A stretch of 23,109 bases of DNA, taken from assembly GCA_019894875.1 (NCBI GenBank), contig JAGXNR010000042.1:1-23109 (forward strand), in the 5' to 3' direction. Position numbers and translations under genes: made by a program. This DNA comes from Promethearchaeota archaeon. GTDB taxonomy: Archaea; Asgardarchaeota; Lokiarchaeia; Sigynarchaeales; SOKP01. Numbering within the stretch: position 1 is the stretch's first letter; every line of letters begins with the position of its first letter. The notes under the pieces are model-generated. The model did no database searches and was not told where the DNA came from. It worked only from the letters and a program-made list of their open reading frames with translations. Shown piece after piece: positions 16,176 through 23,109 of this stretch.

Positions 16176-18323
16176 TTAATCATAATCCATAATAAATTGA
16201 ACATAATCATCATGCTTTTTAAGATATCCCTGAAAACAAGCTTGGTTAAAATGAGTATAGAATTTCCGATCAATAATTTCTTCATCTCTGGCAAGATCTT
16301 GAAATTCTTGAAAACCTAACTTCCCATTATCTCCATAGGTTTTTACAAGTTGAATTAGTACTTTCACATTTTTGTTTAAATATATCTTTCTTGATTTTTG
16401 AGGTTGTTTCTTTTTTCCTTTTATCTTTAATATTTTAGTTTTCATCTTAGGTATATCCATTTTTATTATATCAGAATAAAATGTCACTCCAGATTCCCTT
16501 ATTTTTTTATATTCCACACTATTGCAAAAATCATCTAATTGGTTAAGAATTTCTTCAATAGAACGGTTTGCCAACATCTCCTTTTCTCTTTCTCGTCTTT
16601 CCTTGAAATTTTTTATGAGAGTCAGGTTGGCACATTTGTTTATCTCAGACACTGAAAAAGTAATTGACTTCCGTTGTAAGGATTCACTTAGCTGAATTTG
16701 TTTATAATCGGTTAACACAGATTTCATCAGACTCTCTTTTCTCCTAGCAACATGATAGAAGGGGACATCAACAGTATCTTCAGTTACTAAAATATAACAT
16801 CTTCCAGGTGCATTCCTACCAGTTCTACCACGTCTTTGTATTAGCCTTATTTCTGATGGGACAGGTTCGTAGAATATTATTGCATCTACATTTGGGATAT
16901 CAATTCCTTCTTCAGCAACACTTGTTGCAATTAAAATATTTATTTTATCCTCTCTGAATTTTTGGAGAATCTCAGTTTGCACTTGTTGAGAAAATCCCAT
17001 ATCATCTATTTTAGAAGATTGACCAATAAATTTTTCAATTAATAATTGATTTTTAAATTCACTTCTCAATTTTTGCTTTAAAAATTCAGCCATCTCTCTA
17101 TATTGCGTAAATATTATAATCTTTTTATTTCTATATTCTTTTAATTCTTCCCGGATAATTGAAATAATCTTTGCGATTTTAGGATGAGTTAAATTTGATA
17201 AATTATCCTTTTCAATCACAGAATCTATGAATTTGAAATGTTTTGAATTCACAATTCTTTTCGCAGATAAGATTCCTTCCTCAGCCTTATATTTAATTCT
17301 CTCTAAAAAAGAAATAAAGAGTGAAATATCTTGCGTTTCTATTAAATCTTTTGCATGAAGTAGAGAAACACAACTTGAGCAATAAGAATATACTGAATGT
17401 ATATCAATGTCTTTTTCTTTAATTACATCTATAATTTTTGGCTCTTGATAAAACAAGCAGTCTACATATTCATCTTCTAATTCGTAACCCTGTTCATATC
17501 TTATTGACACCGTTAGATCATGGGAAATTCTCAAAAAATCTAATTTCGAGTAGTATTTCTTGAAAGGACTGATTAAATTTCGATCTTTGAAGAACTTTAA
17601 AAATTGCTGAAATAAATTCTGCCAAACATGGCTTAATTCTAATAATTTTGTTTGTAGATCAACCAAATTTATAAACATATCTATTTCATGGATATAGTTT
17701 ATTACATCCTCATCATCATAACTTCTATATAAAATATTTTCAATTTGTAAATTATCACAGATTTCTTGAATCCGTTCATAATCTTTCCCGGGAGATGCTG
17801 TCAATCCTAAAATCAATGGATCATTACAGGTTTCAATATATTCTTTTGAGATAAAGTTGTAAGAATATTTCCCTTTTGTTTTGTGAGCCTCATCAAAAAT
17901 TAATAATGAGACTTGTGTTAAATCATAACGTCCTCTCGCTAAATCGTTTTGAATTACTTGAGGTGTAGAAATAATAACAGTTGAATTTTTAAATAAATAC
18001 ATCCTTTTATCGGGGGATATTTTTCCTGTGAAAGAGATGATTTTTTCAGCATCAATATCTAGGAACTTTTCACAGGAACTTTTATGCTGAATAACTAATG
18101 GTCTTGTAGGAGCAAGAATAATTATTTTTCCCTTAGAGTACTTTTTGAGAGCACTCGAAATTAATAAAATGCCAACAATTGTTTTTCCTAAACCCGTTGG
18201 TAATACCACTAAAGAATTTTTATTCTTACAACTATTAGCAATATTTTCTTGATATTGTCGAAACAAGATAGCGTCTTTTTTTATATAAGAGCCATTGAAA
18301 TATTTTCTTGATTCCATTTGCAT
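16176..18323 (-). CDS. Hef/FANCM/Mph1-type superfamily 2 helicase, helicase part only
   Basis: 715 residues. Motifs in order: Q-like motif FRQYQENI (21-28), Walker A LPTGLGKT (41-48), Ia APTRPLVIQH (71-80), DEAH (144-147), III TASPG (175-179), a helical insert (about 215-360) characteristic of Hef and MDA5-like helicases, IV IIIFTQYREMAEF (402-414), V ATSVAEEGIDIP (466-477) and VI QRRGRTGRNAPGR (496-508). Family role: ATP-driven remodelling of branched DNA at stalled replication forks. Euryarchaeal Hef carries an XPF-type nuclease and helix-hairpin-helix C-terminal part. Here there is no ERKx3D motif; the last 75 residues instead look like a basic linker plus a small winged helix. The ATG has no Shine-Dalgarno and a box A about 30 bases upstream, so the mRNA is probably leaderless. 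Confidence 0.88.
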   Translation of the reverse strand: MQMESRKYFNGSYIKKDAILFRQYQENIANSCKNKNSLVVLPTGLGKTIVGILLISSALKKYSKGKIIILAPTRPLVIQHKSSCEKFLDIDAEKIISFTGKISPDKRMYLFKNSTVIISTPQVIQNDLARGRYDLTQVSLLIFDEAHKTKGKYSYNFISKEYIETCNDPLILGLTASPGKDYERIQEICDNLQIENILYRSYDDEDVINYIHEIDMFINLVDLQTKLLELSHVWQNLFQQFLKFFKDRNLISPFKKYYSKLDFLRISHDLTVSIRYEQGYELEDEYVDCLFYQEPKIIDVIKEKDIDIHSVYSYCSSCVSLLHAKDLIETQDISLFISFLERIKYKAEEGILSAKRIVNSKHFKFIDSVIEKDNLSNLTHPKIAKIISIIREELKEYRNKKIIIFTQYREMAEFLKQKLRSEFKNQLLIEKFIGQSSKIDDMGFSQQVQTEILQKFREDKINILIATSVAEEGIDIPNVDAIIFYEPVPSEIRLIQRRGRTGRNAPGRCYILVTEDTVDVPFYHVARRKESLMKSVLTDYKQIQLSESLQRKSITFSVSEINKCANLTLIKNFKERREREKEMLANRSIEEILNQLDDFCNSVEYKKIRESGVTFYSDIIKMDIPKMKTKILKIKGKKKQPQKSRKIYLNKNVKVLIQLVKTYGDNGKLGFQEFQDLARDEEIIDRKFYTHFNQACFQGYLKKHDDYVQFIMDYD

Positions 18324-18348
18324 GTTATAGAGAGAAAGAGGTTTTTTC

Positions 18349-18358
18349 TTTTTAAAAT
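18349..18358 (-). promoter_or_regulatory. Putative box A of the helicase gene
   Basis: On the reverse strand ATTTTAAAAAG lies centred about 31 bases before the ATG at 18323. That would place transcription start within a few bases of the start codon. Confidence 0.4.
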
Positions 18359-18473
18359 GAATATCGGTGTAGGATTATTATATTGTTTTGTTGAATTTTA
18401 TCTATTGAATTTATTTATTAATTTAGAAATATCTTAATAAATTCTAATTATATGAGATTTCAAAAAACAAATT

Positions 18474-19469
18474 TCATGCAAGAGAAAATAGGATCTTCTT
18501 TTTTACAATTGCTCTTTTAATTATATCTTTTTTTTCTAACATTTTTAAAGTTAAGACAACCCAATCCCTAGCTATCATACGTGTAAATCTTCTACTTTTT
18601 GGATAAATCAAATTAAGTATATCATCTGGAGATAATCCTTTCTCTGAATGATTACTAATTGCGTCAATTACTTGTTTTTGCCGTTCATTCATCCGTTCTA
18701 GGATGGCTGAAAGAGTTTCTTCTGGATTGTCGATAATTTCACCGTGAGCAGGAAGAATCAATAACAAATTAGGTAAATTCTGAAATTTTTTAATTGTTTC
18801 AATATAATCCAAGATACTTGACTCGGGTGGCCCAAGCCAAGTTGATCGCATTTTCAAAACATTGTCACCCGAAAAAAGAATCCCCTTCTCCTCACTATAG
18901 AGAGACACATGCTCAGGGGAATGTCCCGGGGAAGGGAAAATATGCCATGGTTCATTATTAATTATTATTGTGGAGCGATCCTCAATAATTTCATCAGGAT
19001 GATCTAAAAAAGAAAGACCATGAATACCCCTAAAAAATAAAAGTTCGCCATGACGACGAAGGAAATTCCAAATTTTTCGTATTATTTTTTTTCTAACTCT
19101 CAAAAAATCTTCATAGTCATCCCCTCGAAAATTGGTTTCAAAACTTGCTCTATCTTTTATAGTTTTAGCAATTTTCTCTGTTAAAACAATCTTTAAACCC
19201 AAAGTTTCACTTATACCATTTAAACCGCTAAAATGGTCAGAGTGACCATGACTCAGGATTATTCTTGTGATTTTAAATTTCTTCTTTTGTTCTATGTAGG
19301 AATTCTCCAATTTTCTGAATTCTTTTAGAAAAAGCTTTATAGCGTTCTTGTATCCATATCCCGCGTCAAAGATGATACCATTACTTCCAGCTAATACATA
19401 GATATTATCTGAAGGTCTGAATCTTCCTTTTTCTTCAATTAAAAAAATTCCGTGATAAACTTCTTTCAT
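18474..19469 (-). CDS. Metallo-beta-lactamase-fold hydrolase, LACTB2-like with C-terminal winged helix
   Basis: 331 residues with all dinuclear-metal ligands: H74-x-H76-x-D78-H79 (LSHGHSDHF), H183 (SPGHSPEHV), D202 (FSGDNVLKM) and H242 (LPAHGEII). After 'PAHG' comes a helix with ERMNERQKQVIDAI and a winged-helix segment ending LTLKMLEKKDIIKR. This is the arrangement of the LACTB2-type C-terminal domain (BLACT_WH). Relatives include the mitochondrial endoribonuclease LACTB2 and various thioester or lactone hydrolases, so the substrate is open. An insert of about 60 residues after the first metal motif (about 110-170, rich in Arg, Lys and aromatics) is larger than in compact homologs. It is transcribed in the same direction as the helicase but separated by 150 bases, so probably independent. 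Confidence 0.85.
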   Translation of the reverse strand: MKEVYHGIFLIEEKGRFRPSDNIYVLAGSNGIIFDAGYGYKNAIKLFLKEFRKLENSYIEQKKKFKITRIILSHGHSDHFSGLNGISETLGLKIVLTEKIAKTIKDRASFETNFRGDDYEDFLRVRKKIIRKIWNFLRRHGELLFFRGIHGLSFLDHPDEIIEDRSTIIINNEPWHIFPSPGHSPEHVSLYSEEKGILFSGDNVLKMRSTWLGPPESSILDYIETIKKFQNLPNLLLILPAHGEIIDNPEETLSAILERMNERQKQVIDAISNHSEKGLSPDDILNLIYPKSRRFTRMIARDWVVLTLKMLEKKDIIKRAIVKKKILFSLA

Positions 19470-19624
19470 TCTACTTTGAAAAGTATTAATTGAAAAAAAG
19501 ATTTTTGAAAATTTCCTCGTTTAAAGAATAGTTGGCAAAAAATAAAATTAAAAAGTTACTATTTTAGTATTGTTTATCTACTTTTCAATAAGAAGTTCTG
19601 TTTTAAGAATAATCGTATTCTTGA

Positions 19625-19646
19625 AAAGATTAAAATAAAAAAAAGG
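19625..19646 (-). terminator. Oligo-T terminator of the alpha/beta-hydrolase gene
   Basis: On the reverse strand a T8 run (19637-19644) followed by ATTTTAATCTTTT appears about 24 bases after the stop codon, a typical archaeal terminator. Confidence 0.5.
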
Positions 19647-19667
19647 ATAGATATTTGCGTAAATAAA

Positions 19668-20591
19668 TTATCTATTAGCTTTTCCAGTTTGCTTAACGGT
19701 TTCAAGAAAGTCGAGAATTTCTTTAGTGAATCCCTCAGGATCCTCAATAGCAGTCATATGTCCGATACCGGGCATGATTACATGTCTTACATCAGGAATT
19801 TCTTTAGCCATAATCTCACTTGGTTTGATAAATACTATATCAAATTCGCCAAGCAGAACCAGTGTAGGGCATTTGATCTGCCTAAGTTGTTCAATTCTGG
19901 GGCTAGGATCACTATAAAAATTAGTCATAAATGTAAAGATCGCTCTTCTATCCGCTCTTCGTAGAAATCCTTCATAAATCTTCAGCATTCTATCTCCTTC
20001 TGGATGTTCAGCCATCTTGAATAAATACGGTCCAGGTTCACGCCGGATAGCGGTCATCCTCTCCTCAATGGTCATTTTAAGATCCGCTTCTCTCATAAAC
20101 TTTCCCATAGTTTCTCGTTGTTCTTCTGTAGCTTCCTCCCACATCTTCGCATTTTTCTCTCGTTCTGCTATTTCCTCTTCTGTACGTTCCCGATAATCAA
20201 GCTGTTCTACAAGAGTGTTTGAGCTTGTATCTATTAGCATTAAACTAATAAGGCGTTCAGATCTTGTCATACCATAGCGAGCACCCACCATTCCCCCAGT
20301 GGCATGTGTTAATATATGAAATTTATCAAGACCTAAAAAATCCGCAAGGTTATCAAAATCTTTAGCCATAGTGTCAGCATCACACCCATGTGGTTCACCA
20401 TCTATGACAGTACGACCATGTCCCCTCATATCTATAGATATTACCCGATATTTTTCAGCTAATTTTGCAGTAACACCAGTTTCACTCCAATAGTTCGCAT
20501 CTTCCATTAAACCATGATTAGTTATAATTGGTTCTCCTTCACCAACATCTTCGTAATATAACCGAAGGTTGTCTTTTTCAAAATAGGGCAT
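19668..20591 (-). CDS. Alpha/beta-hydrolase-fold protein with alanine in place of the nucleophile
   Basis: 307 residues. The fold is clear: oxyanion-hole HG (26-27) in ITNHGLMEDANYW, IDMRGHGRT (53-61), a cap domain rich in Arg and Glu (about 130-215), the acid D251 in LLGEFDIVF, and His278 in MPGIGHMTAIEDP. The nucleophile elbow, normally G-x-S-x-G, reads THATGG (95-100). The serine position is Ala97 (codon GCC), so the standard serine-hydrolase reaction is not expected. Possibilities are a binding or receptor protein, a cofactor-free enzyme using the His/Asp pair, or a decayed enzyme; the rest of the gene is intact and conserved-looking. ATG at 20591 has no Shine-Dalgarno; the AT-rich CAATTAAATAA about 24 bases upstream suggests a leaderless mRNA. 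Confidence 0.85.
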   Translation of the reverse strand: MPYFEKDNLRLYYEDVGEGEPIITNHGLMEDANYWSETGVTAKLAEKYRVISIDMRGHGRTVIDGEPHGCDADTMAKDFDNLADFLGLDKFHILTHATGGMVGARYGMTRSERLISLMLIDTSSNTLVEQLDYRERTEEEIAEREKNAKMWEEATEEQRETMGKFMREADLKMTIEERMTAIRREPGPYLFKMAEHPEGDRMLKIYEGFLRRADRRAIFTFMTNFYSDPSPRIEQLRQIKCPTLVLLGEFDIVFIKPSEIMAKEIPDVRHVIMPGIGHMTAIEDPEGFTKEILDFLETVKQTGKANR

Positions 20592-20878
20592 AATTATTCA
20601 ATTTAGGTTATTTAATTGTTTGTTGGTAGTATTTTGTTACTTATTTTAGTTTCTTTTATATTGAATTACTTTTTATTTTTTATATTTAGGTTCTAACTTC
20701 TTTAAACCTAAGGGGGATTCTTTTAACAGCTAAAGAAATGAACAAATAAAAGAGAAAGTAAGACTTTAATTAAAAGATCAAGAATTCTGAAAATATTCAC
20801 TATTATAAAGAAGGTTGAAACATAGTTAACTATAATAGAATAAAAAAAAGCATTAAATAAGTAGGAGAGAATGGTTAA
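20592..20878. other. Divergent promoter region, no gene seen
   Basis: This gap of 287 bases separates the alpha/beta-hydrolase (leftward) from the QW-motif protein (rightward). It is AT-rich with several possible TATA elements. GGAGAG at 20863-20868 is the Shine-Dalgarno for ATG 20879. Confidence 0.4.
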
Positions 20879-21907
20879 ATGAGATTTAGTAGTCTATCAA
20901 TGAGTGGTACAACACATTTACGGTGTACAGATGGCATTATAGCTGCTTTACTTACTCATCCAAATTATCAATCAAATAAAGAGCTTATTCAGGAAGCAAA
21001 AAAATTAGTTTTAGGCCATAGAGGAAAATGGGCTTATGCATTTCATTTACCTAAAAAAGAAGCAAAAGAAGCACTTATGAAATGCTTATCTGATATAATT
21101 AAGAAACAACAATCGTCTGGAATGTGGAAGAGGAAATATGCTGAAATTTATACATATGGTCTTTTACGAGCATTGAAGCATGCAGAGCTTCTCGAACAAG
21201 ATAGATTTCGTTATAATTTATACCAAGCCTTTCGAGAGAAAACAGACCTTATGAGTGTCCTTGTAAGGAAAAATATCATGAATGAAAATAATGTTGACAT
21301 GGAAAAAGTTGTAGCTGAAATGTTCTCTAATCAACAAGAAAATGGTTCTTGGTTTAATAGTCTCTCCGCAACATGTTTTCAACTATTAATATTGAATGAG
21401 TTAGGCATTGATACTAATCATGAATTAGTTTCCTTCGCTATTAAATGGCTTTTTGAACAGTTTCATGAAACATTTGAAGGAAGAGCGAAGACTTGGACAT
21501 TTGATTTTGATAACATTTTTCTAACAGATAATTATGATGCTGAACAAAATGGTTTTCAACAAGTTGCTCCAGAACATGGTAGAAATCCTTGCATCGGTTC
21601 TTTGTTGTCTGGTATTGATAGTTTTATTAGGCAAAATCCTGCAATAACTACTGCTATAGCACTCTATACCTTGACTACGTTAGGATACGGAAATGATAAA
21701 AGAATAGTAGACTCATATGAAAGCCTATATAACATTAGAGGTATTCGCGTAATTAATGGAGAGATCAATGATAATATTGGTTGGTGTACTGGTTTATATC
21801 GACCTAAGTCTTTGAATTATGACCTAAAAAGAACAGGTGTCAGTTTTGATGATTATTTACTAGTTGTGAAAGAAAGAAAAATCAAACAACGAAAAAACAA
21901 AGATTGA
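20879..21907 (+). CDS. QW-motif alpha/alpha-toroid protein (terpene-cyclase/prenyltransferase-like fold), function unknown
   Basis: 342 residues, mostly helical. Two textbook QW motifs (Q-x3-G-x-W) are present: Q77..G81-M-W83 (KQQSSGMWKRK) and Q152..G156-S-W158 (NQQENGSWFN). The second is followed by the helix SLSATCFQLLILNELGI typical of such repeats. A later helix, NPAITTAIALYTLTTLGYG, resembles another repeat. The DxDD motif of squalene-hopene cyclases and the zinc ligands of protein prenyltransferases are not evident. At about half the length of a squalene cyclase it can form only a single toroid. It may bind lipid or protein rather than cyclise terpenes. ATG 20879 has Shine-Dalgarno GGAGAG. 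The SDR gene follows 144 bases later in the same direction. Confidence 0.68.
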   Translation: MRFSSLSMSGTTHLRCTDGIIAALLTHPNYQSNKELIQEAKKLVLGHRGKWAYAFHLPKKEAKEALMKCLSDIIKKQQSSGMWKRKYAEIYTYGLLRALKHAELLEQDRFRYNLYQAFREKTDLMSVLVRKNIMNENNVDMEKVVAEMFSNQQENGSWFNSLSATCFQLLILNELGIDTNHELVSFAIKWLFEQFHETFEGRAKTWTFDFDNIFLTDNYDAEQNGFQQVAPEHGRNPCIGSLLSGIDSFIRQNPAITTAIALYTLTTLGYGNDKRIVDSYESLYNIRGIRVINGEINDNIGWCTGLYRPKSLNYDLKRTGVSFDDYLLVVKERKIKQRKNKD

Positions 21908-22051
21908 TAATAAATTTTCTCTTAATATTGACTAAAGGAAATTTTCCCTTAAAGGAACTTGTTCCTCATAAACACCATAAAAATTGAAAAATACAATTTT
22001 AAATAAAAATCAAATATTAATTTATTCAATATTTTAAAGAGGAGTAAAAAA

Positions 22052-22813
22052 GTGAACAATAAAAATGTTTTAATAACAGGTTCAGGCTCTGGACTCGGTA
22101 GAGCAATGGCTATAAGATTAGCAAAGGAAGGTTATAACATAGTTTTAAACGGTAGAACTGAAAGTAAATTAATAGAGACTGAAAAGTTGTTAAAGGAGTT
22201 TAATATAAAAATCTTAATAAAAGTAGGAGATGTATCAGATTCTAAATTTGTCGAATCAATGATTTCTGAAATTGTTGAAGAGCTGAAAGGACTTTATGGA
22301 GTTATTAATAACGCAGGAATTAGTGGAATGCCAACCTCGATTCTTGATATAACAGAAGAAGAAATGCAAAAAATAATGGATATAAACTTTAAAGGAGCTT
22401 GGTTAGTATCAAAGTATGCTGCTAAATTTATGAAAAAACAAAAAGAACTAAAACCTCTAAGGGGTAAAATTATCAACGTGTCTTCTTTTATGGGATTAGA
22501 ACCAACTCCGCCTGTTGGTATATATGGCTGTAGTAAAGCAGCAATGAATGCGTTAACTAAAGTGTTGGCAAGAGAACTCGCACCGACAATAACGGCAAAT
22601 GCAATTTGCCCAGGATATCATGTTACTCCAATATATAGAAATGATCCAAACCTAATTCAAAGTTTCTGGAATATGATAAACATGAAACCTCTCTTAAATA
22701 GAGTAGGAACTGCTGAAGATGTTACAGGATTAATTTCCTACTTAGTATCAGAAGATTCAAACTATATGACGGGTCAAATTATAAGTATGTGTGGTGGAGT
22801 TGTTCTTCATTAG
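22052..22813 (+). CDS. Short-chain dehydrogenase/reductase (classical SDR, FabG-like)
   Basis: 253 residues, the normal classical SDR size. The cofactor loop TGSGSGLG is at 9-16, Arg35 after the second strand suggests NADP(H), and NNAG is at 86-89. The catalytic set is complete: Asn112 region (DINFKGAW), Ser144/145 (NVSSF) and Tyr158-x3-Lys162 (YGCSK). The C-terminal 'YMTGQIISMCGG' block is typical of FabG-like 3-oxoacyl or 3-hydroxyacyl reductases. Exact substrate cannot be read from sequence. GTG start at 22052 has a good Shine-Dalgarno (AGAGGAG at 22038-22044). Confidence 0.88.
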   Translation: MNNKNVLITGSGSGLGRAMAIRLAKEGYNIVLNGRTESKLIETEKLLKEFNIKILIKVGDVSDSKFVESMISEIVEELKGLYGVINNAGISGMPTSILDITEEEMQKIMDINFKGAWLVSKYAAKFMKKQKELKPLRGKIINVSSFMGLEPTPPVGIYGCSKAAMNALTKVLARELAPTITANAICPGYHVTPIYRNDPNLIQSFWNMINMKPLLNRVGTAEDVTGLISYLVSEDSNYMTGQIISMCGGVVLH

Positions 22814-22862
22814 AAAAGACTAAGAAATTATCTTTGTTGCCCCGTATAGTAATGGTATTGTC

Positions 22863-23109
22863 TCAGTGAGCTCTCTCTTCACGTCTTTTTACACTCATTT
22901 CGAGTTGATTTTTAACAGGTTCGATATTTCTAACCTTTTTAAGTGAAATTGCTTCAGATGGACAATTAGAGGCACAAATCCCACATCCTATGCAGAGTTC
23001 AAGTCTTATATTCATAAAATCATCTGAGTGGTCGCTTCTATGAGGCCAATGATGATAAATCGCATTCATCGGGCAAATCTCCATACAGGATTCACACAAG
23101 GTACATAAC
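22863..23109 (-). CDS. 2[4Fe-4S] ferredoxin or ferredoxin domain (5' end beyond the window)
   Basis: The leftward frame is open to the window edge, and the first cluster motif runs into it: C-T-L-C-E-S-C-MEI-CP, that is C-x2-C-x2-C-x3-CP. The second, C-I-G-C-G-I-C-ASN-CP, is equally complete. A TTG at 23099 lies inside the first motif and cannot be the real start. The spacer between clusters is histidine- and aspartate-rich (HHWPHRSDHSDD), and a charged tail (KKVRN...KRREERAH) follows. The visible part could be a small electron carrier or the end of a larger iron-sulfur protein. Confidence 0.82.
   Translation of the reverse strand, partial: LCTLCESCMEICPMNAIYHHWPHRSDHSDDFMNIRLELCIGCGICASNCPSEAISLKKVRNIEPVKNQLEMSVKRREERAH

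Noticed and set aside
19668..20591. Thr98 as an alternative nucleophile in the alpha/beta-hydrolase
   Set aside because: Thr98 is one residue past the tight elbow turn, where the side chain normally points away from the His; there is no precedent I can cite.
1..23109. tRNA, rRNA, CRISPR arrays, insertion sequences, integrase or phage genes
   Set aside because: I looked for cloverleaf sequences, spaced direct repeats, terminal inverted repeats and transposase motifs in the gaps and found none; a covariance-model search could still find an atypical RNA.

Overview
The window looks like a piece of an archaeal chromosome, most likely from an Asgard archaeon of the Lokiarchaeia type. The DNA is very AT-rich. 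Several genes have box A-like (TATA) elements about 25 to 35 bases upstream of the start and no Shine-Dalgarno sequence, and transcription units end in plain T-tracts. The gene content also fits: a Hef/FANCM-type helicase, a small CxxC...CPHH zinc protein of a kind I associate with Asgard genomes, an Ig-like membrane-anchored surface protein and a very long coiled-coil protein with a membrane anchor at its C-terminus. The lineage assignment is inference from this content; no rRNA or tRNA is present.

Left part (1-4667): two divergent units share a 219-base promoter region. Leftward run a BcrC/HgdB-like subunit, a BcrB-like subunit and a second, window-truncated BcrB-like paralog (2-hydroxyacyl-CoA dehydratase / benzoyl-CoA reductase / double-cubane cluster superfamily). 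Rightward run a shortened homolog of the acetyl-CoA synthase beta subunit (CdhC/AcsB), which apparently starts at a non-standard ATT codon, and a CooC-type nickel-insertion ATPase. This pairing of an A-cluster protein fragment, a CooC ATPase and double-cubane-type proteins is the best candidate in the window for an undescribed metalloenzyme system.

Middle part (4724-10668): a radical SAM protein with a C-terminal Cys cluster, the CPHH zinc protein, a Cys-rich DUF3795-like protein, and then a two-gene redox unit. That unit is a VAO/GlcD-type FAD oxidoreductase followed by a GlcF/HdrD-like iron-sulfur protein with two CCG domains. The FAD gene is broken by two opposite single-base frameshifts that cancel each other.

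Right part (10859-23109): a secreted, membrane-anchored Ig-like protein; a 1468-residue coiled-coil protein with an alpha/alpha-toroid-like N-terminus and C-terminal membrane segments; a helicase-only Hef relative; a LACTB2-like metallo-beta-lactamase-fold protein; an alpha/beta-hydrolase whose nucleophile serine is replaced by alanine; a QW-motif (terpene-cyclase-like toroid) protein; an SDR oxidoreductase; and a 2[4Fe-4S] ferredoxin gene cut by the window edge.

I see no tRNA, rRNA, CRISPR array, insertion sequence or prophage.
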